A stretch of 64,000 nucleotides of DNA from Fonsecaea monophora (Eukaryota > Ascomycota > Eurotiomycetes > Chaetothyriales > Herpotrichiellaceae). Position 1 is the first letter of the stretch; each line of letters begins with the position of its first letter. Position numbers and translations under genes: made by a program. Below, one piece after another: positions 1 to 10,313 of the stretch. The notes below the pieces were generated by a model. The model saw nothing but the letters and a program-made list of their open reading frames with translations, did no database searches and was not told the DNA's origin. Location: positions 1 through 64,000 of the forward strand of contig NW_019173942.1 of the NCBI RefSeq assembly GCF_001642475.1, written 5' to 3'.

Positions 1-1691
1 ATGAGCATCAGACCTCCGCACATGAGACAAAAACGACGTGACGAGCTCGGTTGGTGGTCGTGACGGTGATCGAGATCTCGCTGGGGCAATGTGGAGGAAT
101 AGGTACGTGAGACTCCTCGCTACCGATGCAGCGGTGAGGAAGTTGCCCACCTGCGAGCGCGTCAGTTACCACGTCACATTGCGGCCATAAGAAGCACAGA
201 GCGTGTTGAGAGGGGCGATTACCCATTTGTGCATCATGGTAGATTCCGCGCTGTTTTGGTGGTGGCCCGCGAGGATTGAGCCTAACAGGAAGATAATCAT
301 GGCCGGGATGGGGTTGGTCGACCATCCAGGTGTCAACGTCTGCTTTTCGTTCGAACCGAGAGCGACTCTGTCTGTGCTGGTAGTTTGAAACGACGACGTC
401 CAAGACACCGTCCGGGACTCAACCATCATGCCGCACTGGAAGATAGTAAATATCCTGCGCAGGCACTCAACAGATGGCGCAAACGGGGCCACTCACCAAC
501 CCACCACCAATGAACAAGAGCGATATCGCGACGTGTTCGAGATCCTGCGCCGTCCACGCCTCTCCCCACGCAGAGAGATGTTCGAGAAAAACATTGCTGA
601 TTCCGTAGATGAAGATGAGCAAGCATTCAAGCCCTTCCATGGTGACGGAGCGATGCCAGTTCTGCGATGAAGCACCTGAGGCTTTGAGATTCCACGCCCA
701 ACCAAGCCCAGACAGGGAGCCAACGAAGCGAAGTAAGGTAATGATGCCGAAGAAGAAGAAGACGCCGCCTTTGATGAAATGAGCCAAGCCATTCAAGAGA
801 TTTTCTCCATGCTATGCATGGTTAGCGAGGTTCAAAGCGAAGTTGACGGGTGAATCTTCTCACAAATATTCCAGCCATGGTGACGATTCCAGTGCAGAAA
901 GCAACAAATGCTAGAAGCGTCATTGCCACGGCGAAAAAGCCAGACGTGAGTGCCGCAAGAGGAACAAACCGCTGGGATGCAATCATCTCGGTCCACCTTT
1001 TGGCCCTGATCAGGGAGAAGAGCCGTCCATACCGTCCATCAACTGCGCGGCGGGGAGGACGTAGAGAAAAGTTACGCCGATTGTGCGAGTCGGTTCTCAT
1101 TGAATTAGTCCGATTTCTTCGAGGCTCCCTCCGTGGTGTGAAATAGTTCTGTTCTATGGCGTGTATGTGGTCGTGATCGAGAGACTCCTCGCTTTCTTGA
1201 AAATGACTGGCAGACGAAACAAGCGGCTGCTCTTCGTTACTCCCACCAAAGGTAGCTTTGACGGTCCGAGACCGCGACAAACTTCTCATGATCCTGACAA
1301 TTGACTCCAACACAGCGAACGCGGTCAAGGTCCAAGCAAGCGCATGATGTGAGCTGTTGCGATACAAGTCAGGTGTCTTGGAATTATATGCCAAACCAAA
1401 GACCGTTCCGAGGGCATGCAACCCGAGAAGGAGGATTCGAGCCGGATATGCAAGGTTGGAGCGAGCCATTTCCAGCGACGCCACTGCTAGAGATTGTCAG
1501 TGTTTGGTTCCTCGGATAGATTGGAGCTACTTGCGAAGAGGAAGAGCTACTATCCAAGCCAGGATCATGAACCCGATATGAAAGTATAAAATACTGGACG
1601 AGGTAGGTTCTCTAAAGTAACTCTCCGCCGATGGTGGATGGGACATGGTCGCGTTGCCTTGGTCAACACGGACTTGGAGGTTTTGTGCCAT
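1..1691 (-). CDS. Ytp1-like multi-pass membrane protein (3' end cut by window edge)
   Basis: Exons, read right to left: 1691-1535, 1483-864, 811-497, 435-223 and 150-<1. All junctions keep frame. The translation matches the fungal Ytp1/DUF2427 family: an N-terminal helix (FHIGFMILAWIVALPL), an ARS-x-LAYP-ARILLL helix, KTPDLYRNSSHH, GISNVFLEHL, a GHHQ motif followed by STMMHKW, then VGNFLTAASVARSLTYLF and SRPPTELVTSF. Ytp1 proteins are integral membrane proteins of poorly known function. The first intron (1484-1534) starts with GC (GCAAGT) instead of GT and has a CTGAC branch-like site. Near the left edge a run of five A (29-33) puts the expected next motif (FCLM-x-GGL) one base out of frame. 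The ATG at 1691 is the first in frame. No clear cleavable signal peptide is included, so an upstream exon may be missing. Family call is firm; function is not. Confidence 0.82.
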
Positions 1692-2268
1692 GACGGTGAT
1701 CAAAATGAGGTGGCCACGTTGTTGTGAGGAGTCCTTCAGACGCGTTGGACAGGAAGAGAATCTTCATGTGAGAACTGAGAAAGATGGGATGCCGTTCACA
1801 TGTAAGAATTGTGGTTGAGCATGAGTATGCCTTGGTACACGTTATATATGTCTCGGAGGCAACCATCTCAATTATCCAGTGACCCGTGTCCCGGTAACCC
1901 CGGGCCCCGTAAACAATGACGGGCGATTCAAAAGTTCGCATTTTGCAACCCTAGAAGGATACAAACACGTGTGCACTCAGGAACACTGGCTTGACTGGAT
2001 ACTGGATGACAGCAAGATGCGGGACGTGCCCAGGCTGAAAGGATCCTTGCCGCAAGGCTGTGATGGTACTAGGCCGAGAAGGGCAACATGTTGCGAAGTG
2101 TCTGCGCAACTTCATTGGGTCAGGCCCGAGGATGGAACTGGTTGCGGCTCGCCTTATGAGTATGTCAATCAAAGACGGGCAGGCCCTCGGTGCACGACGT
2201 CATCCATCGATTCACCCTTAGTATACCTATACAGGTGACCCCTGACCAGATTGCTTTACCTGCGCCAG
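1692..2268. other. intergenic, upstream of the Ytp1-like gene
   Basis: 577 bp between two minus-strand genes. It should hold the Ytp1-like promoter and the 3' UTR of the kinase gene. Short open frames here show no recognisable domain. I see no repeat or RNA gene. Confidence 0.5.
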
Positions 2269-3483
2269 TCACGAGCCGTACCGCGCAACAAGATCTCTGA
2301 GATCTCCAAGCATTCTAGACGGGTGTGTAGTCAGCTTGTGAACTTGTCCAATGCCAGACTAGCCAAAGAGGACTGGGGGCATCTCACTGTTCTCTCAGAG
2401 TCTCCTTTTCCGGGAATAGAGCAGACACATGGGTGTTGAATCTTCTGTTTTTCGCTATGTTTAGTGACAGGGATGTGGGAAACGAGAACTGTGTAGGCTG
2501 GGCTCACAACTTGTAGAGATCCAGCCGGCCTTGGTAATCTTCCTCTGGGGATGATTTCTGGACATAAGAGTGATAGGCGGTCAAGTACGCGGCACCGAAT
2601 TTGTTACAAGTAGGCATCCATTGCCCGAACTCGTCTGTTTTGAAAGGCATTGACATGTGTTAGACTATGGCCTCTGTGACGGAACAGGCACAACTACTTT
2701 GGGACAGAAGCACTCACATTCATTGTGGGCGTAGAAGCAACAAGCGTCGAAAATCAAAGAGGCATTTGTGTCGGCATCGACAGCTGAGTTGGCATACCAG
2801 AGGTCCCCGTGCACAAGCGAAGGTTTGACAGATCTGCCTTCACTCTCCAGCGGTCGAAGCAGTCGAGGAATCACCTTTTCGAAAAGAGTCGGTATCAGTG
2901 TATCAAATTCTGGATCGTGTCCCCTGACTTTCAGTTCTAGGTCGAGTGCCCATCGCATACTCTTTGTGAAGAATGTCTCCCAACTGTCCTCCCAGTCGTT
3001 CAACTGTGGTAGATTGCCACCGTAGGTTGTGACATGAAAGCCAAACTTGCCATTGGGAGACTTGCTGTTCTTGTGCAGCAGAGCCAGTTGTGCAGAAAAC
3101 TGCTCCGGATCAGGCATATCTTTTGCCATTTCTCGGTATTCGCACAGGAAGAAGTGCGCGTCTGGATTGCTCCGATACGTGCCCCAGGCAGTCGGCTTGG
3201 GTGCGAAGTCTGGCAATATGTTATAGATGGCTTTCATCGATTCGAATTCTCCTTGGACCATGTTTCTACCCGTGTCGTGGGAAATGATCTTGATAAAAAA
3301 GGATTGTTTGGTAAGCCCATCCGCCAACAAGACGTCGATCCGGTTGGTCTTCGCCCAGAAGCTCTCGCCGTGTCTTTTGGTACAGAGGATACGGCAGCCT
3401 TCGGGCAATTTGGCAATGACACTCGCATCGACAGAAGGATTGGTTCCTCTAGATTCGAATTCTTCTGCCACCTCAGAACCCAT
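2269..3483 (-). CDS. fructosamine-3-kinase / ketosamine-3-kinase family protein
   Basis: Four exons: 3483-2718, 2634-2508, 2444-2388, 2314-2269; 331 residues. Introns are 83, 63 and 73 bp, all GT-AG. The protein has the aminoglycoside phosphotransferase-like fold of the FN3K family. The catalytic loop is LVHGDLWYANSA at about residue 224 (family usual HGDLWxGN), followed by IFDACCFYAHNEYEFG across the first intron, which includes the metal-binding Asp. Downstream come AYHSYVQKSSPEEDY and LRFNTHVSALFPEKETLRE, typical of the fungal branch, ending LVARYGS. Family members phosphorylate the C3 hydroxyl of protein-bound ketosamines, destabilising glycation adducts; cytosolic. Substrate here is inferred from family only. 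Length is normal for the family, and the ATG at 3483 opens a complete N-terminus. Confidence 0.9.
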
Positions 3484-4960
3484 GACGCCCAGTGTAGAGA
3501 TACCTTGCTGGAGACTCGTGCTGCGGATCCGGGAAGATTTAAGGGAAAATGGGATTCGAAAGCTTCTGCGATTTATCTCGGGGTTAACTCGTCGTCTTGT
3601 ACTTGAACTGGTCGACTAGCCAGATCAGAGGGTGAGTGTCTGTATTTTTACAAGTCTGTATGTCGGTTGCGGTCTCAGAATCGCTGGAGCGGCCCAGCCA
3701 AGTGTCCTGTTTGAGTTTGATTGTACCCTGTCCGCAGTTCAGCAGGGAAGGAGAAGCCCCAAGAGTTGCACCAAGTAAGTCAGCGAAAAGGTGGCCCTCA
3801 GCAAACGAGCACGGTCCCGGGCTTTTCTCCTCTAGCTGCGTTTGACGGTCCACTAATGTCCTATTGACCGTGCCCTGCCGTAGAGGCCTTGAATCTCTGG
3901 TCACGAAGCTCTTCCTTCTCAATTTGTCCGACCGCGATGCCCGCCCCTTCAAGTCGCATCCAGGCCGAGGAATGTTCCAGGCTCCGTGGCTCCGACATCG
4001 ACTTATCTGATGGAATTCTTGAGTGGAAGGGTTCTCTCCACACAGGTTCGGTTGCCGCGCAACCGGTCGCTGCATGATTCCATAGTCGTGTAGAGAACCG
4101 TATTCTTGGGCAACTCTCTGCCAACGTGGTTATTTGGCACGTTGTGTTTCTCGGCGATTTTGATGAAGCAACAGTGCTTGGCGCGTGTCGGGCCAGGGTC
4201 TCCAGGTTCATCATCAGGGAAATCTAACGAGTGGCCGGTCGACCCAACCTCGCTGCTGTCTCCCTTCACGATGACAGCTCAAACACATAAGGCTGTGGGT
4301 GCTGGAGGTAAAAGCTGTGCCATCAAGAGGGCGTATTCCCGATAAACCTCATGATTACCTACTTTGATGATAGTGTGAAATTGTTCGCCGGCCATCCTTG
4401 GTGAGTGAGAAAGGGCTGCGGGTGCGTTAACAGGTGAACTCAATTGTCCATAAATCGGAACCTCAGAGGTAATATGGAGTCCGGTAAATGTCGCATTCAC
4501 AAAGGGGGGGGAAGGGGGTCTGAATCTTTGGGAATGGCGGACTGACCGCAGTTTCAAGTTTCAGAGGCAGCAGCCTGGCGCAGGTTGCCACGTGGAACCT
4601 CAGCAAACGTGTAGATAGCCGCCATCACCACCACCACCACCACCACCTCTGTTGCTAGCCAAAATGTGTCCGAGTTCTTTGCTGGGACTCAAACGCCGTT
4701 CGGACGCGCTCGGCCTCGTTCTACTAAGCGCCCAGATTTCCTACATCTAGCGCGTATCACCTCACTGCGAGAGCTCTCAGCCTCACTTTCTGCTCTATCG
4801 TACTATCTTCGAAACTTCGCTTTCCATACTACCATCACCAAAGTTGAGTTTGTTCTCCTTGAAAAACCAGCAATGAGACCCTCCTTCATCTGGAACGCGT
4901 CAATCATCTTATAGTGACCTGGACGAAATATATTTCACCCCTTACAAGGCTGTGGGGAAC
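3484..4960. other. intergenic region with no recognised gene; contains a CCA/CAC microsatellite
   Basis: About 1.5 kb between the FN3K-like start (minus strand) and the NACHT gene (plus strand), so a divergent promoter region. Several open frames of 80-160 codons occur on both strands (for example 4075-3584 on minus), but none shows a recognisable motif and their composition looks non-coding. A CCA-type trinucleotide repeat lies at about 4626-4648. Confidence 0.5.
4626..4648. repeat. trinucleotide (CCA)n microsatellite
   Basis: An uninterrupted run of ACC/CCA units, preceded by one imperfect CCATCA unit. It is not inside a supported coding region and lies about 310 bp upstream of the NACHT gene start. 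Confidence 0.8.
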
Positions 4961-7900
4961 ATGTGGTCAAGATGGTATGTTGGTACCCGTGAACCAGCAC
5001 TTCATCGCTGGTTTCAGCAGATCTGACCATCTTTCTGAAGTCAAGCAGAATATCCCGCCAAAAGATTAAAGAATTTGCTACCAGCCTTATACTGCCAGAA
5101 GGCAGACACTCCGTAGAGATCCCCTCGGTTCCAAGCTCAATCGACTACGACGAGGTAGTTGATGAGAGAGGCCCTCTTGGCCTCAGCTTGCTCTATACGC
5201 TCTCCGAGCCTCTTATCGACTTGATCTTTGTTCATGGCTTGGGAGGTGGCTCAAGAAAGACCTGGAGCCTTGAACCCTCGACTGCGCAGAATTATTGGCC
5301 AAAGGAGTGGCTTTCAAAGGATCCCGCCTTCGAAAATGTCCGCATCCACAGCTTTGGGTACAACTCGGACTACGTAAAGCACAGGGATGGCTGTTGGACC
5401 ATACACAGTTTCGCGCAATCCCTACTAGCAGACTTGAGGACTTCTCCGTATATCAGTCGAGCAGATACTCCATTGATCATGATAGGACACAGCATGGGAG
5501 GCTTGGTAATAAAGCGGGCGTATATGTTAGCGAAACATGACAAGTCTCTCGATTCCCTGACATCCAGGTTCCGGGCAATATATTTCCTGGCAACACCGCA
5601 TCAAGGCTCCGACTGGGCTAAAATCCTGGATCGGATGTTGCACGCTCTCTCCCTATCGCCCACTTTTGTGGAGGAGTTGAAGAAAGCTTCCGGAACACTA
5701 CAGTCCATCAACGAAGAGTTCCGCCACTACTTTGATGAATTTCAGCTGTTTTCATTTTACGAGATGCAACCAATGAAATACCTTCGTTCAAGGGTAGTTG
5801 AACCAGAGTCTGCAGTCCTCAATTTGCCAGGGGAAATCCAAACCCCAATGGCCGCCGACCACCGATCGATCTGCAAATTCAAATCAAAAACGGACGCCAA
5901 CTATACGAAGCTTCGTAATTCACTTTCCATGACGGTTTCAAGCATATTAGGTGAACTGGCGAAAAGAAACAAGGCGCAACAGAAGCACGAACTAGACGAT
6001 CTCAGCCAACACTTGCGCATACCTCACCAACCCGAAGATGATCTTGAGCTTGCCCAAGGCTCCCAACTGCCTGGAACTTGCGAATGGATTGAACAGAAAG
6101 AGAGCTACTTGGCGTGGAGAGACCTTGCCGCAAACACACCACCTATTCTCTGGATCAGTGGGAAACCCGCCACGGGCAAGTCTGTTCTTGCGGGCTATAT
6201 CATCACGCAACTTCAAGAGCAAAATTCAAACAGCAGCTACTATTTCTTCAGATATGGTGAGAATTCGAAGACTCGGCTCATCAACTGCCTTAAGTCACTA
6301 GCCTTCCAAATGGCCTGTAACAATGATCACACTCGGCGCATTTTGAGCGATTTGTACAAGGAAAATACCTATATTGATGGTGAGAATGAACGCACTCTTT
6401 GGCGCAAAATATTTGTCTCGACAATATTCAGAAGCCATAATGAACCTCACTACTGGATCATCGACGGCTTAGATGAGTGTGAAGCTCCTGAGGTTTTCAT
6501 CGAAGCCCTCCTTAGCCAGCTCGATTCCGCCACAAAGTTGAGAGTTCTTGTCACAGCTCGGGATATGCCGAAGATCAAGGCTGCATTTCTGAGCCTTGGT
6601 TCGCACAGATTTTGTGAATTACCAATTTCGACGCCTGATACTCTTCAGGATATTCAACTCGTCATTGAGGCAAAGTCACATTCTCTCATGGTCAAGAATG
6701 ATGAATTTCGGGCTGCGCTACTTGGGAGGGTGCTCGAAAAATCCCAAGGCTCCTTCCTATGGACCCTCTTGGTTCTAGAAGAGCTTGCAAATACCTACGG
6801 TGAAGCGGAGCTCAATAAGGTGCTTGACGATGTCCCTCGCGACATGAACTCACTATACCGACGAGTGCTGGACTCAATGGAATTGACGACTGTGGGAAGT
6901 GGAAAGAGGGTGGCCAAAGCCATCCTCACCTGGGTGGCTTGTGCTATGAGACCACTAAGCACGGAAGAGCTTACTGATGCGCTGAACTTGGACCTTGGAG
7001 ACAAGTATGATGCACTCGAAGAAATTATCCCGAAATTGTGTGGCCAACTCGTTGCTATCGATAAGTTCAACAATGTCCAGATTATACACGAGACAATCCG
7101 AGAATATCTCACCAAGGATGGATTACAGTCCGACTTTGCCGTGAGCAAGCCTCAGGCGCATAAAAGAATCGCTGTGACATGCTTGAGCTACCTCACAAGT
7201 GACAGAATGAGACCTTCCAGGACTCGGAGGCGAGCGTCACGCCTGCGGTCAGGTACCACCATCGAGGACTCGAACATCCAATTCTCGGCGTATGCCTGCG
7301 CAGCCTTCGCACACCACCTTGCCAATGCCGACTGCGATTCACTCCATGTTCTTGTTCTTGTCTCCAGATTTCTGGAAGCCAATGTCCTCTCGTGGATTGA
7401 CAGCATCGCCCAGACAGGGGTTCTTACTCCGATCATCCGAGCAGCGAAAAATCTCCGGACGTATGCCAAACAGTGCAACACACCCCCAGTCCCGAAAGAA
7501 ATCCAAATGATCAAAGCAGCTACAATGGATCTTGTCCGCGTCGTCGCAAAGTTTTCTGATGTTCTTATCAACAACCCAGGCGCTATATACACTCATATTC
7601 CCCCTTTCTGCCCCCGCAACTCGATATTGTATAAAGCCTGTCAGCGATGTCGGACAACTACACTGTCGATTAGTGGGATGTCTTACGATCAATGGGACGA
7701 CCGGTTGACATCTATCGAGCTCCAAGGCGATGAGTTCACAAGCATCGCTTACGGAGACGAGCTTTTTGCTGTTGGGACAGCCTCAGGACTCGTCAATCTC
7801 TACCTTGCAACATCATGTGAGGAACAGAGGGCTCTGGATCATGGAGAAGCTGTTCGGCTATTACATTTCAAGCCTAAGTCTGACATCCTCGTATCCTGTG

Positions 7901-9882
7901 GCTTGAAGAATGTGACGGTGTGGAATAGCCGCACGGGCGATGCATTACATAGACTGTCCGCTCCCTTTCGACCTATCGCTCTCGAATTTGACAAAGATGT
8001 ACTTTTGGTGGCGTCAAGGAGAAATTTCCTAACCTCCTGGGATTTGAACAACAATGCCTTACCACAAGCAGACCGACCTTGGAGTCATTCAGATGAGGAA
8101 ACGGAGCAACCTTCCACCCTTCAACCATGTGCCATTTCCTTCTCTATCGGACATCAAAAAATGGCCGTGGCATATATTGGCCAACCCGTCACAATCTGGG
8201 ACCTTCAATACGACGAATACTATGGCAGCTGTGGGCGAATTCTTGCCAATGGCGAGGTCAGTAAGCATCTAGTGACATCGCTATCCTTCAACCCCAATCC
8301 TGACATCCGACTTCTTGCTGTCTCGTACCTTGACGGTCAACTTGCCCTCCTTGATCCTTTCGAAGAGAAAGAAGTGGAATGCTTTCGAGCCAACTGCCGT
8401 GCCTTGACTTCGAGCCCGAATGGACGTCTCCTGGGAGGTGTGGCTGCATGTGAGACCATCAATTTATACGAGTTTGATACATTGAGGTTGTTGTACAGGA
8501 TTAAATCATCCGAGCAGGGCATCAAGCAAATAATTTTCAGCCGAGACAACTTCCATTTCGCAGACGTCCGCCGGTCACAATGCAATATTTGGGAGCCTAC
8601 GATGCTGCTGCGTGACACAGTTGCAGAAAATCTGAACGAGAGTACTTCAACGTCGGTAATCGAAGCAAGTACATCGGATGATAAAGTCAAAATCAGTACC
8701 ATGGTCCTTCACAGTCAGGGTCAGGTAGTCATTTGCGGCAAGGATGATGGTTCTGTCTGTCTGTATGATGCTCGAACAGGTGCCTTTCTGCAACAGATTC
8801 ACGAACACAAATCTCCGATCCGCACTCTCACTTGGCAGACTCGTGATAATATTACCACGAGCACGGATGCATCAAACAGAGTGCTGGCTTCCACTCTGAT
8901 GAGGGACCATAAAGGAGGATGGATCTCAAACGAGCTTCCCCTTCAACTTCGCCTGGATTGTGGCCATGCTGTCGTTCAAGTCCTGAGGTCCGAGACAACC
9001 AGTAACCTCATCCTTTCGACGCGGGAGTCGGACTATCTCTGGGACAATAACGGGAAGCAGATTGCAGCACGGTCATATCTGAAGAAGCCGGGCATTCGAC
9101 TTTGGATACAGCACCCTCAATCCCAAGGCCATGCAATGTGTATCGAAGGGGAGGATGCGCGCATATTCTGCTGGTGTCACCTGTCGGAAGTTTCACGTCT
9201 TCAGCTGGGAGTGGATACCACAAACGTACAGCTGAAGAGCGTCCGAGGATACGATTCAGGCCAACGACGCTGGGTGCTTCTGGAATTGTCGGAGCTCAAT
9301 GGCTCCGCCAGAACCCGCTCCATTTACGTCTTTGACGCAACACCATTCAACCTTGAAGATGGCACGTGCCCAGGCGATAGTTTGGAAAGAGTGAAAGCTG
9401 GAATCCACGGCCTCGTCGACATGGAAGTCCCAGCAGTTTTAACAAGTGAGGGTGAAAGCTCCTTGGGTGAACCTGCCGTCGGGGAGCCAATGCTACAGAC
9501 CTACCAACAACACGTTTTAAAGCCTCTCATTGGCCGTCAAATCCTGGCCTTGACTCCCCACGTCTTCCATGTCATCCATCTCACCGACACGGGCAAACTT
9601 ATCTTCCTAGACACCAACTCCTGGGTCAGTTCCATTGATCTCGACAATTTAGACAGATCTGTCGCAGCGACGGCGGCAGCAGTTTCGACTCCGCGGCCAC
9701 CTTCACCGCCGATCCAGTACTCCAGACACTTCTTCGTGCCTCACGATTGGTTTTCGGGCACTCGAGACATAGTCTGTGCCACGACGGCACGAGACGTACT
9801 CTTTGCACGAAACGGTGAAGTTGCCGTTATCAAAAACGGCTTGGACTATGAGGAGGAGGTTACGGTTGGAGTGTCCTCTTGA
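4961..9882 (+). CDS. fungal NOD-like receptor: alpha/beta-hydrolase (esterase) - NACHT - WD40 protein
   Basis: Best model: exon 4961-4974 (ATG), intron 4975-5045 (GTATGT donor, CTGAC branch at 5023), exon 5046-9882; 1616 residues. The start is inferred: the first in-frame ATG inside the long exon lies within the hydrolase domain. Order of domains: a serine-esterase-like domain (IFVHGLGGG, nucleophile elbow GHSMGG about residue 150, catalytic His motif ADHRSICKF), then a NACHT NTPase (P-loop GKPATGKS, Walker B with DGLDECE about residue 478), a helical region, and a C-terminal beta-propeller-like stretch from about residue 885 with degenerate WD units (GTASGLVNLY, NVTVWNSRTGDALH, DDGSVCLYDARTGAF). 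Such proteins act in the cytoplasm in non-self recognition and regulated cell death in filamentous fungi. That role is family knowledge; the ligand here is unknown. Confidence 0.85.
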
Positions 9883-10313
9883 GTGATGACTTTGCATACA
9901 CCCTTGGAGCCAAGAGCCGCATTATTGGATTCGGTAAGCTTAATAGCAAGAGGTGATCGGGCATTAAGGTAGGATATGTACAAGCAGGTCTTGAGTTAAT
10001 CAACATTGGAGGCGCAGAGCCAACGGAAAGGCAGGTAGGAAAGAGCAATGCATTTGGACTAATGACCTTTTACCCGAGCAAGGAGTGAATGTTTGACCCA
10101 CATCGATAGATATTAGAGCTTCTTCTAGAGCTCTGAATGCCCTTCCTCCCTCCGCGCTTCACAACACATTCTCCCTAGTTTTGTGTTTCCTAGTGCCGCC
10201 ACTCTGAGCTCCCTCCCACAACATGATCAACGACTACCTCCCCCTCTTATTGGTGCTGCTGGCTATACCTGTGCTCCATCGAGACTTTGCACCGGCGACA
10301 GAAAACCCCAGGC
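9883..10313. other. intergenic, tail-to-tail
   Basis: 431 bp between the converging NACHT and multicopper oxidase genes. It holds their 3' ends only; I see no gene, repeat or RNA signal. Confidence 0.5.

Noticed and set aside
3584..4214. Minus-strand frames between the FN3K-like and NACHT genes
   Set aside because: No domain, no consistent splice structure and non-coding-like composition.
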